A DNA stretch of 7,319 nt from Nitrospinaceae bacterium (GCA_029261675.1 JAJDBA010000245.1:1-7319); one strand, 5' to 3'; counted from the stretch's first letter, positions 1 to 6,143 are shown. Notes: generated by a model not told the origin, from the sequence alone. Numbers and translations are program-made.

Positions 1-1
1 C

Positions 2-139
2 AGCTATGACAAACAATTTGTAAGAAACTGGCTGGAAAAACAAGACTGGAACAAAACTCCCCCCGCACCTGCATTGCCAGATGACATCCTTCAACAGACG
101 ATTGAGAAATATCAAGAAGCAATGCGGCTGTTGAGTTAA
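2..139 (+). CDS. purC: SAICAR synthase (PurC), C-terminal fragment
   Basis: The frame beginning at base 2 is open to a TAA at 137-139 and gives 45 residues starting SYDKQFVRNWLEKQDW, with a later TPPAPALPDDI segment. This is the characteristic C-terminal tail of phosphoribosylaminoimidazole-succinocarboxamide synthase: SxDKQFVRDxLE, then W-x-K-x-PPAPxLP, then a final helix with an EKYxEA pattern. The enzyme joins aspartate to CAIR with ATP hydrolysis to form SAICAR in cytosolic de novo purine synthesis. Only the last sixth or so of the protein is inside the window, so the catalytic part cannot be inspected. The fragment ends normally and shows no sign of breakage. No clear intrinsic terminator follows. 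It is transcribed towards the end of the convergent hamAB operon. Confidence 0.9.
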   Translation, partial: SYDKQFVRNWLEKQDWNKTPPAPALPDDILQQTIEKYQEAMRLLS

Positions 140-225
140 TAAGTAGTTGGACCAATGATGATTCAGTGGTTTGGAATCGCCCGGTCTCGCAAAGGGTTGC
201 CGCATAATATCTTCAATTGTATTCG

Positions 226-256
226 TTTAGATTTAGATTTAGATTTAGATTTAGAT
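226..256. repeat. Hexanucleotide tandem array, (TTTAGA)5
   Basis: Five perfect consecutive copies of TTTAGA occupy 226-255, with one further T at 256 before the pattern breaks into CTGATC. It lies between purC and the first MITE-like element and outside any credible gene. Perfect short arrays like this are prone to slippage, so copy number may vary between strains. No promoter or coding frame is clearly controlled by it. Confidence 0.95.
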
Positions 257-277
257 CTGATCTGGCGCGATGCCAAA

Positions 278-305
278 TCGTATTTCGATACGACCTGACG
301 GTCAG
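278..305. other. Small hairpin and adjacent palindrome
   Basis: TCGTAT (278-283) and ATACGA (288-293) can pair around a TTCG loop. They are followed almost directly by CTGAC-G-GTCAG (295-305). Neither is followed by a run of T, so I do not call a terminator. They may be the edge of a degenerate repetitive element or a weak transcript end for purC. Confidence 0.5.
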
Positions 306-314
306 CTTTCGGCC

Positions 315-482
315 TAGACTGTGTGAAACTCTTCATTAAAATTTTTTGTGGCAAATACAACCCACATTGGCAGCCTCTTTGTTTGATAAATGGAGAATTC
401 AAGCAGATATCTGAGATACTCTTGAAGGTGTGTGGGAATTAATTTTATTTCGACCCAAGTTTTCGTGTTTTCACACAGTCTG
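315..482. mobile_element. MITE-like non-autonomous element, copy 1 (168 bp)
   Basis: The left end TAGACTGTGTGAAA (315-328) is inverted at the right end as TTTTCACACAGTCTG (468-482), differing at the outermost base. The interior has no credible coding capacity and is homologous to copy 2 at 4121-4477 in the same orientation. From GTGG (348-351) to the right end the two copies align without gaps, with strong blocks around ATAAATGG, GCAGATAT and ATTAATTTTATTTCGA. The flanking tetramers are GGCC (311-314) and GGAC (483-486), which could be a decayed target duplication. This looks like a short element moved in trans by a transposase encoded elsewhere. The transposase family is not identified. It ends only 33 bp beyond the hamB stop codon. 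Confidence 0.75.
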
Positions 483-515
483 GGACAAAAACGGACGTTT
501 AGGTTCTTTCTTTGA

Positions 516-3053
516 TCACAAAACTTCAACAAGTTCTTTGAACTCGACTGAGTTTTTGTTCATTTTTTCTAGTAGTTTTTCTTTTTGAACCTTAATCAGA
601 ATGTTTTTCTCGAATATAAAAAATTCAGCGTAATTTTCTAGTAAATAGCTGGAGAGATGTCTAGGTATACCTATATTTTGTAGCTCGATAATTCTAATAT
701 CGATTGTTCCATATTCAAGAAATTCACCCCAGTTACTTCCAGCCTGATCTTTTCCCAATTTTTCAACAAGAAGATCATAGTAATTTCCAAAGTAGTTTTT
801 TAACTTGAACCTCAAAATATTATCAATATTGGAAATAATTTCGTTAATAACCAAATTAATGTGATATTTATTTTTAGCACTAAAATTAACTTGTTGGTCT
901 ACATCCCATATTTTACCAGTGTCAGTGTAATATCTGATTGAAGTCGATATCATTCTTTTTAATGGCGTTGAGTTCATCCAGTTCGACATTAACACTGCAT
1001 AATATTTAAGGCTATCTCTCGACCTATACATCGGGTTTCGCCCTGAAGCTTCTTCTTCATCCCAAGAATAAAATTCGCAAAGTATTTCAAGGGCAGATAA
1101 TACTGACTCGTAGCTAATATTTGATGGAAGGACTTTTCCTAATAAGTCATTACGGTTATATATTCGATTCTGATACTTTGCCCTAATTACAGAGTATGAA
1201 GATAGTATTTTCTCTGGAACATCATTTGCTGCACTGATGTCGTGTAGAGATTTTTTTGCTGTCTCGCTTTTGTTTATAAAATTGGAACGAAGCGCAGAAT
1301 CGTCGGATCGAATTTCATGGATCAAGGCAATATTTGCATAATGATTCCAAACATTGATTTCATTAGAAGAGACATTTTTTCTTGTGAATTCATTTTCTGT
1401 TAATGCTGCTTCAACGTTTTGAAAGAACTTTTTTTGTCCATTTGTAATTAGAGGTTTAATAGGCGCTATATCTTTATTTTTTAGTACCAATAAATCTTTT
1501 TCTGGGTTTTTCCATCTATTGTTTTTGTCTTCTATTCGAGCGCAAATTATATTTCCTGAGAGTTCTTTGGCTAATCTTCCTGCCCTTCCAGCGAGATTCC
1601 AAAAATCAATATCTGAGAACCTTGTCAAACCAATAGCATTATTGAGAATAAATATATTCTTGGCGGGAAGATTTACTCCCTCTAAGAGAGTGGAGGTGCA
1701 AAAAACATAATCAATCACTTTATCCACAAATAGGGCTTCTATTTTTTCTCTAATTCGCTGGGGAAGGTTTCCGAAATGGAAGGCGACTCCCTTTTTAAGG
1801 CAGTCAATCAAAAAGTATTTTTCGTGAAGATGATCTTTTATCACGGAAATAACTTCATCAATCCGCGCATCATTTTTTTCTGGAAGAGTTTCTGAAAAAC
1901 TCAAAGCATTCCCAACAGTATCGGTTTTAGTATTGCAATATATAATGCTTGATTGGTTATCACTTAATTGCTTAAGCCAATCAAAAAAACTCTTATCAGT
2001 AAAATCCAATGATATATTTTGTTCGTTACCCACATCAGAAAATAAAGTGCATCGTTTGTCTAATAGGTCGAGAAAGTATCTATTTTGCGCAACAGGTGAA
2101 CTTTCAATATTGATGGCTTCATCAGTACTTTTTTCAAAAAGCTTAAGGAAAATTTCGGGGTTAGGAATATTTGGAGATGCAAAATATAGTTTAATACTCT
2201 TTCGTTCCGCTTGTAAGATCGCGTGGTAATACAGCGGGCTGCGCGAATCTTTCTCAGAGATAACTTTTTGAGCTTCGTCTATGAAAAGATAGCCGACTTT
2301 TGGGTTGTTTGTTTTGGAAAGATATGCCACTAGCCTTTCTGGTGTAAATACGAAAATATATCTACTACTTTCAGTCTTAAACGTATCGGGAACAGTTGGG
2401 TGAGAAAGTATTCGATAATCTTTTACAGCTACAAACTCTTTTTTTAGCTGTAGTAACGTCTGGTTTATTAATGCTCTTGTCGGCACAAGGATAATGATAT
2501 TCTCATTAATGTTTTCATCAACAATCAGATTTCGAATAAAAGCATTGATAATAAACGATTTGCCTAAAGATGTTGGGCCAGAAAAGCTAAAGTGATTATT
2601 ATTCTTTAGATTCTCAAAAATCTGATATTGAGCATCTGTGAATATAAACTCACTCCCTGGAACTTTTTGATAAATCTCTTTTATATACCTTTCGAAAACT
2701 AATTCTAAAGATTGACTACCTGATTCCTCGCAACTCTCCTCAAGAAATTTTATCGCGGGAAAGTTGCCGAGCTTCGTGAGGACAGAATTAGCAAAAGTTG
2801 TGAACAATGAGCTATCTTTAAAGTCGTCAACCAGAAGACTAATGATCTTATACGCTTTATTTTGTGCCTCATGCTCTTTTGACCGCGATAAAAGGTCGGC
2901 AAACCTCATTAAATCAAGAAATTCTTTTTCGTCTAGTCCCTTTTTTTCTATCTGAAAGAAATCGTATGCTGCATGAACTTCGGCTTTGCAGAATAGTTCT
3001 TTGAAATAGTCATCGTCTAATGCTTTTTCGGATAGTTCATCAAAAAGACTCAT
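516..3053 (-). CDS. hamB: Hachiman-type defence helicase HamB (Ski2-like SF2, DEAQ box)
   Basis: This 845-residue protein has a complete set of superfamily 2 helicase motifs. These are a Q-like segment FTDAQYQIFENL (138-149), Walker A GPTSLGKS (159-166), motif Ia PTRALINQ (191-198), Walker B/motif II DEAQ (259-262), motif III FASPN (291-295), motif IV IIYCNTK (370-376), motif V STLLEGVNLP (454-463) and motif VI NLAGRAGR (486-493). GVAFHFGNLP (422-431) before motif V is Ski2-like. Residues 1-135 and about 510-845 have no motif I recognise. The ATG overlaps the hamA stop as ATGA, so the two genes are translationally coupled. In Hachiman systems HamB is an ATP-driven DNA helicase that forms a complex with the nuclease HamA and is thought to detect abnormal DNA during phage infection. 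The reading frame is intact. The gene is AT-rich compared with dnaX. The related AbpAB pair is the main alternative label. Confidence 0.85.
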   Translation of the reverse strand: MSLFDELSEKALDDDYFKELFCKAEVHAAYDFFQIEKKGLDEKEFLDLMRFADLLSRSKEHEAQNKAYKIISLLVDDFKDSSLFTTFANSVLTKLGNFPAIKFLEESCEESGSQSLELVFERYIKEIYQKVPGSEFIFTDAQYQIFENLKNNNHFSFSGPTSLGKSFIINAFIRNLIVDENINENIIILVPTRALINQTLLQLKKEFVAVKDYRILSHPTVPDTFKTESSRYIFVFTPERLVAYLSKTNNPKVGYLFIDEAQKVISEKDSRSPLYYHAILQAERKSIKLYFASPNIPNPEIFLKLFEKSTDEAINIESSPVAQNRYFLDLLDKRCTLFSDVGNEQNISLDFTDKSFFDWLKQLSDNQSSIIYCNTKTDTVGNALSFSETLPEKNDARIDEVISVIKDHLHEKYFLIDCLKKGVAFHFGNLPQRIREKIEALFVDKVIDYVFCTSTLLEGVNLPAKNIFILNNAIGLTRFSDIDFWNLAGRAGRLAKELSGNIICARIEDKNNRWKNPEKDLLVLKNKDIAPIKPLITNGQKKFFQNVEAALTENEFTRKNVSSNEINVWNHYANIALIHEIRSDDSALRSNFINKSETAKKSLHDISAANDVPEKILSSYSVIRAKYQNRIYNRNDLLGKVLPSNISYESVLSALEILCEFYSWDEEEASGRNPMYRSRDSLKYYAVLMSNWMNSTPLKRMISTSIRYYTDTGKIWDVDQQVNFSAKNKYHINLVINEIISNIDNILRFKLKNYFGNYYDLLVEKLGKDQAGSNWGEFLEYGTIDIRIIELQNIGIPRHLSSYLLENYAEFFIFEKNILIKVQKEKLLEKMNKNSVEFKELVEVL

Positions 3054-3958
3054 TTAGAGATGCCTTCTTGAATTAGAGTCCTATTCATGTCTAAATCTGT
3101 AAAGGGCAATACATATATATAAAAGTTGTGGCCACAGAGGTCATATTTTTTAATTTTTTTAATTATGTGCGCAAAAGATGATTTAATCTCTGTATTGATT
3201 TGCTCTTTGACTTTAATTCGAAAATTTCTATTCGAAAGCTTTTTATCGTCACCACTTACTGTAATTTCGTACCCAACAAAAATACCAAATGCATCATCAA
3301 CCTCTATATCGTCATTCCGGCTCGGATAAATAATTCTTTCGACAAATTGACGCTCTTCATCCGAAAAGATCTCTTTTTCTAAGTGATCACTTATCAGGCC
3401 CTTTTCGTAAGGCAGACCACTTTTCTTATTCCCTTTTGAATTAATACAATTTTTAAATTCGGATATAGATTTAAATGCATCCGTAATTGCAGCTGTCAAT
3501 CCTGCTATTGTTTTTGATTCACCGAAAATAAGTTGATAGCCCCCATCAGCCAATTTCAAAAAATGTACACCGTCTGAACCGTTAACGTATTGGCTTGTTG
3601 ATGTTTTGAGTTCTAATTTGGACAAAAGCTTCGGGGCATTAAGGTGTGTTTCAAGGAAGCAGTATAAAAGCAGCTCTCCCAGCTCACCTTTATTGTTTAC
3701 ATATTCAACGAACTTCTCTCTTGCTTTAGCAGCCAGGGTTCCTGGCTTATCTGCATATTTTTCTCTGACTTTTCTCGATAGAGAAAAATCGATCATTGGG
3801 TCAAGTAATTTTTCTTTTAAAGAAATATAGTCGAAGTCATTGGCATTCATTTTAAGAATAAATAAATCAAGTTTGTTCTTGCGATTGTCATCGAGCACAT
3901 GACTCCCCAAGTGCTCAAAACTATCTAAAAAATCAAAGTCCGCAATACTTAATTTCAT
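3050..3958 (-). CDS. hamA: Hachiman-type nuclease subunit HamA (DUF1837)
   Basis: This 302-residue protein is of a usual size for HamA/DUF1837 proteins. The nuclease-like core is GELGELLLYCFLE (91-103), then NGSDGVHFL (126-134) with D129, then LIFGESK (143-149) giving E147-x-K149, followed by a helix with AAITDAFKSISEF (156-168). An acidic helix, an Asp and an E-x-K on adjacent strands is the PD-(D/E)XK arrangement, and DUF1837 proteins carry it. The catalytic residues therefore look intact. In Hachiman systems HamA is the DNA-degrading effector held in check by HamB. It is the first gene of the operon. The ATG at 3958 is preceded by CAGGA (3963-3967) with a short spacer. Possible -10 boxes on the minus strand are TACAAT (4016-4021) and TAAAAT (4025-4030), but no convincing -35 box goes with either. 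No signal peptide or membrane segment is apparent, so a cytosolic role is expected. Confidence 0.85.
   Translation of the reverse strand: MKLSIADFDFLDSFEHLGSHVLDDNRKNKLDLFILKMNANDFDYISLKEKLLDPMIDFSLSRKVREKYADKPGTLAAKAREKFVEYVNNKGELGELLLYCFLETHLNAPKLLSKLELKTSTSQYVNGSDGVHFLKLADGGYQLIFGESKTIAGLTAAITDAFKSISEFKNCINSKGNKKSGLPYEKGLISDHLEKEIFSDEERQFVERIIYPSRNDDIEVDDAFGIFVGYEITVSGDDKKLSNRNFRIKVKEQINTEIKSSFAHIIKKIKKYDLCGHNFYIYVLPFTDLDMNRTLIQEGISK
3063..3069 (-). promoter_or_regulatory. Ribosome binding site of hamB inside hamA
   Basis: On the minus strand AAGAAGG lies 9 nt before the hamB ATG (3053), within the last codons of hamA. With the ATGA stop/start overlap it supports this start and implies coordinated production of the two proteins. 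Confidence 0.65.
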
Positions 3959-4120
3959 TTTTTCCTGTAATTTTAGTAGACAAAAACCAATGAATCCCAG
4001 AACAAACCCTAAGCTATTGTATGTATTTTAGCTTATTCAGCATAAACTATCGTATCCCTATTCATAACAGTCGAATTTTTCAATTCCAACGTTACTTATT
4101 ATCACCGACCGCTTTGGGTC
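3959..4120 (-). promoter_or_regulatory. Upstream region of the hamAB operon
   Basis: This 162-bp AT-rich stretch separates hamA from MITE-like copy 2 and must hold the operon promoter unless transcription starts inside the element. It contains a ribosome binding site for hamA (CAGGA, 3963-3967) and the -10-like hexamers TACAAT (4016-4021) and TAAAAT (4025-4030) on the minus strand. I see no clear -35 partner, operator palindrome or regulator gene. The tetramer GGTC at 4117-4120 is the left copy of the target duplication of the neighbouring element. Confidence 0.4.
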
Positions 4121-4172
4121 CAGACTGTGTGAAAACTCTTCAATAAATTTGCTCCGCGCGTCCTGCACCTAT

Positions 4173-4193
4173 CCTCGCAGCAAGACTGCGGGG
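4173..4193. repeat. REP-like hairpin with CAAGA loop (left)
   Basis: CCTCGCAG (4173-4180) pairs with CTGCGGGG (4186-4193), allowing one G-T wobble, around the loop CAAGA (4181-4185). The same loop closes the hairpin on the other side of the AAAAAC array, in the same orientation. Confidence 0.65.
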
Positions 4194-4237
4194 TATTACG
4201 GCACAGAAAACCAGAAACGACGCGCTACGCTGACTTC

Positions 4238-4291
4238 AAAAACAAAAACAAAAACAAAAACAAAAACAAAAACAAAAACAAAAACAAAAAC
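4238..4291. repeat. Hexanucleotide tandem array, (AAAAAC)9
   Basis: Nine perfect copies of AAAAAC run from 4238 to 4291, with an extra C at 4237 that keeps the phase. Read in either direction through the array, open frames encode only low-complexity lysine-threonine or phenylalanine-valine runs, so I do not treat it as coding. Copy number is probably unstable by slippage. Confidence 0.95.
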
Positions 4292-4302
4292 TATAATGCC
4301 CC

Positions 4303-4319
4303 CCGTGGCAAGACCACGG
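4303..4319. repeat. REP-like hairpin with CAAGA loop (right)
   Basis: CCGTGG (4303-4308) and CCACGG (4314-4319) pair perfectly around CAAGA (4309-4313). The stem differs from the left hairpin but the loop is identical, a pattern that suggests a conserved recognition structure rather than a terminator. No T-run follows. Confidence 0.65.
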
Positions 4320-4481
4320 AGAATCGCAAGTTGAAATTTCTTGTGGTAAATGTCATATCTATTTATTGTTTTTATACCTAATAAATGGAAAATACGCGCA
4401 GATATTTGAAGTTTTTTTAACAAACTGTGAAGATTAATTTTATTTCGATCCAAATTTTCGAATTTTCACACAGTCTGGGTC

Positions 4482-4723
4482 GATTCCAGCAGTACAATTT
4501 AATCTTGCTTTAAGTCCAAAAGTGTCAGATTGCGTGTAAATCTATACACTTTAATCAGCGTTTTAATCTCTATTGGATTTAATTCCCTGCTGCTTGCAGT
4601 GAATGATTAGAATCGCATCTTTGTCGACACCCCGAGCATGCTGCAGCGTCTTTTAAATAAACAAACCCTTCTGAATATGCGCTTTGCTGTGCAAAGGTCA
4701 CCTATCATCAACGTGGGCGGCGG
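4482..4723. other. Gene-free region between MITE-like copy 2 and the HD-GYP gene
   Basis: No supportable gene is present. It contains the long imperfect hairpin at 4519-4552 and a short CTTTG-CTGTG-CAAAG inverted repeat (4682-4696). It is the downstream region of the minus-strand HD-GYP gene and may hold that gene's transcript end. Confidence 0.5.
4519..4552 (-). terminator. Imperfect 12-bp hairpin, possible HD-GYP transcript end
   Basis: AAAGTGT (4519-4525) pairs with ACACTTT (4546-4552), and inside it AGATT (4527-4531) pairs with AATCT (4539-4543) around a 7-base loop. The two stems are separated by an unpaired C and AT. On the minus strand the stem runs into TTTT and then GGAC. The low GC content and short T-run make it a weak intrinsic terminator at best. 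It lies about 170 bp beyond the HD-GYP stop. A protein-binding palindrome is equally possible. Confidence 0.3.
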
Positions 4724-5875
4724 TTAACCGTTAATATCTTCTTGGAATTGTTGTTGTATTTGTTCTACTTCTTGGCGGTTCTCAATCAGAGCATTGACAC
4801 AGTCAGTATCCAGTTTCTCACCAGATATTTCTTTAAGCATGTCAAAAGCCCTGTTATTGCTCCAAGCTTCTTTGTAGGAACGACGAGAAGTTAAAGCATC
4901 GAATACATCGGCAACGGCAATGATGCGTGCCTCCAGTGGAATGTCTTCATTCTTCCTGCCCGATGGATAACCCGTGCCATTTACGGCTTCGTGATGGAAC
5001 TCGGCAATATTTTTTAAAACATTGATGTGACCAATGCCATCAAGTCCAAAGTTTGAAATAATATCGTCTATCATCTCTCTACCCTTAAGTGAGTGAGTAT
5101 TCATTATGTTTCTTTCTTCATCATCCAGAGGGCCGGGCTTCAATAGGATACTGTCAGGTGTCGAAATCTTGCCAATATCATGTAGCGGGGAAAACATGAA
5201 AATATGCTCAATGTATTCGTCATCTAAATTGTATTGTTCTGCTAATGATCGTGCAATGATGCGGCTATAACGTGACATTCGGTCGAGATGACTGCCAGTT
5301 TCAGGATCACGCAAGTGAGTGAAGCTACTGGTTGTTTTTAGGGCGGCACCCAAAACTTTCAAGGTCACGAGTTCATTGATAATCATGAGTGAAACCAGGT
5401 GAGCATATACATCAATGTCACTTAGTACTTTTTCTGTAAAAACATCATTTTCATAAGAATTAAAAAATATGAAGCCTATAAACTCACCACCATGGAACAT
5501 TGGTGTGGTATAGCTAGAGGCATAACCTTGGCGTCCTATACGTTTGGTATGCTCCTGTTTTCCTTTATCAAACGTAACTAATTTATTAACGACGCGTGGT
5601 CGGCCAATAGTCAATATTTCTTTGAGTGATGGCGCGTCATCCAACAAGGCTTGATAATGTTTGAGGGATTTATCTTCACCGCTGCTATCTAAATATGTTT
5701 TTAATATATGTGTTTCAGTGTCGTAAATAGTGATGGCAATACGCGCAATAAAATCGAATTTCTCGCTAATGGAGCGATGTGCACTAATAAGCTTGTCTTT
5801 TAAAGGCAGATGTTTATTTAAGTCTTCGAGTGAGTCACAGTGATCAAACATATCAGACGGTCTTTTATAATACAT
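4724..5875 (-). CDS. GAF-like domain plus HD-GYP domain phosphodiesterase
   Basis: This 383-residue protein has a GAF-like N-terminal sensor (about 30-170) and a C-terminal HD-GYP domain (about 180-370). The HD-GYP signature is complete: H196, H232-D233 in LHDIGKI, KPG (246-248), H261, H294-H295 in EFHHE, GYP (302-304) and D323 in VADVFDALTS. Such enzymes hydrolyse cyclic di-GMP, or sometimes cGAMP, in the cytosol, and all expected metal ligands are present. The usual HHExxDGxGYP reads HHEAVNGTGYP here, with Asn replacing Asp before GTGYP. No transmembrane segment is visible, so input probably comes from a soluble ligand or partner of the GAF-like domain. The ATG at 5875 has no obvious Shine-Dalgarno sequence. 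M9 is an alternative start that also lacks one. The gene is transcribed alone, divergently from ffs. The target process, such as motility or biofilm, cannot be read from this context. Confidence 0.87.
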   Translation of the reverse strand: MYYKRPSDMFDHCDSLEDLNKHLPLKDKLISAHRSISEKFDFIARIAITIYDTETHILKTYLDSSGEDKSLKHYQALLDDAPSLKEILTIGRPRVVNKLVTFDKGKQEHTKRIGRQGYASSYTTPMFHGGEFIGFIFFNSYENDVFTEKVLSDIDVYAHLVSLMIINELVTLKVLGAALKTTSSFTHLRDPETGSHLDRMSRYSRIIARSLAEQYNLDDEYIEHIFMFSPLHDIGKISTPDSILLKPGPLDDEERNIMNTHSLKGREMIDDIISNFGLDGIGHINVLKNIAEFHHEAVNGTGYPSGRKNEDIPLEARIIAVADVFDALTSRRSYKEAWSNNRAFDMLKEISGEKLDTDCVNALIENRQEVEQIQQQFQEDING

Positions 5876-5979
5876 AATAAGTAGTTTACTGCTAGTTCTG
5901 AAAAGTCAATTTATTAAGTTGATGTAGATTACATGTTTAATTTACTTGAAGAGTTGTTATTATTTTTGTTAAGGGTAGA
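5876..5979. other. Divergent intergenic region, HD-GYP side
   Basis: This AT-rich stretch lies between the minus-strand HD-GYP gene and the ffs promoter. On the minus strand there is a TTGACT hexamer about 30 bases before the ATG, but the downstream TAAACT is only 15 bp away and would leave a very short leader. I therefore do not call a firm promoter. Confidence 0.35.
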
Positions 5980-6009
5980 TTGGAATTATTAATGATGGGC
6001 TGTTATACT
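5980..6009 (+). promoter_or_regulatory. Probable sigma-70 promoter of ffs
   Basis: TTGGAA (5980-5985) and TATACT (6004-6009) are separated by 18 bp. Transcription would start near 6016, giving a leader of about 30 nt before the mature 4.5S RNA. A processed 5' leader is known for this RNA in other bacteria. Confidence 0.5.
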
Positions 6010-6047
6010 CACGTCACTTTTTTAGTCATCAGCATTTAAAGTTTTAT

Positions 6048-6143
6048 GGCGGGCCTCCCCGCATTGCAGGATGGTGAATCTGGTCAGGTCCGGAAGGAAG
6101 CAGCCACAGCTATTTTTTGCAAGTGCCGGGGGTTTGGCTCGCC
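6048..6143 (+). ncRNA. ffs: Bacterial small signal recognition particle RNA (4.5S)
   Basis: The core GGTCAGGTCCGGAAGGAAGC (6082-6101) is the near-invariant helix 8 of SRP RNA, with the GGAA tetraloop at 6092-6095 and the asymmetric internal loop that binds the M domain of Ffh. The ends pair: GGCGGGCC (6048-6055) with GGCTCGCC (6136-6143), with one G-U pair, closing the hairpin. The length of about 96 nt fits the short SRP RNA of Gram-negative bacteria, which lacks the Alu domain. The RNA assembles with Ffh and directs ribosomes making membrane proteins to FtsY. The ends are inferred from the terminal pairing and could be off by a few bases. Placement just upstream of dnaX is common in proteobacteria. 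Confidence 0.95.

Larger units (their letters stand above)
140..314. other. Gene-free region downstream of purC
   Basis: No supportable gene lies here. The stretch holds a small inverted repeat GCAA-AGGG-TTGC (189-200), the TTTAGA array (226-256), the hairpin TCGTAT-TTCG-ATACGA (278-293) and the near-palindrome CTGACGGTCAG (295-305). A strong GC-stem plus T-run terminator for purC is not visible. The hairpins on both sides of the hexanucleotide array loosely resemble the arrangement of the insert at 4151-4333, but I see no sequence identity between the two. Confidence 0.6.
4151..4333. mobile_element. 183-bp insert nested in MITE-like copy 2
   Basis: Copy 1 lacks this segment. It is bordered by AAATTT at 4145-4150 and again at 4334-4339, which reads as a 6-bp target duplication, although an AT hexamer could recur by chance. 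From left to right it holds GCGCGTC (4156-4162), a hairpin (4173-4193), GACGCGC (4219-4225, the inverse of the first motif), nine AAAAAC repeats (4238-4291) and a second hairpin (4303-4319). It has no terminal inverted repeats that I can see and no credible gene. A REP-like or BIME-like element is the best guess. Expansion of a local repeat alone would not explain the non-repetitive GC-rich flanks. Confidence 0.6.
4121..4477. mobile_element. MITE-like non-autonomous element, copy 2, interrupted (357 bp)
   Basis: The ends are perfect 15-bp inverted repeats: CAGACTGTGTGAAAA (4121-4135) and TTTTCACACAGTCTG (4463-4477). They are flanked by a direct GGTC duplication (4117-4120 and 4478-4481), as expected after transposition. 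Removing the insert 4151-4333 and one copy of AAATTT leaves 168 bp, the same length as copy 1, and most of the remainder aligns to copy 1 without gaps. Both copies have the same orientation and bracket hamAB. The perfect ends and duplication suggest this copy is younger than copy 1. It encodes no protein, so its transposase must be elsewhere. Confidence 0.8.

Noticed and set aside
163..402. Minus-strand open frame of 79 codons with an SKSKSKSK run
   Set aside because: It crosses the TTTAGA array and runs into MITE-like copy 1. The Ser-Lys run is a by-product of the hexanucleotide repeat, and there is no family resemblance.
314..532. Minus-strand open frame of 72 codons between hamB and purC
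   Set aside because: It coincides almost exactly with MITE-like copy 1 and overlaps the end of hamB. The non-autonomous element explains the DNA better.
516..3958. Restriction-modification or type I-like system
   Set aside because: There is no methyltransferase or specificity subunit in the operon, and the helicase is Ski2-like with an NLAGRAGR motif VI, not HsdR-like.
4238..4291. CRISPR array
   Set aside because: The repeats are 6 bp, contiguous and without spacers, so this is a simple tandem array.
4149..4453. Open frames on both strands reading through the AAAAAC array (Lys-Thr and Phe-Val runs)
   Set aside because: Low-complexity products of a tandem repeat inside a nested non-coding insert; no start context or homology.
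4121..4477. tRNA or attachment site flanking the defence operon
   Set aside because: No tRNA gene or integrase is visible, and the flanking repeats have inverted termini typical of transposition rather than att sites.
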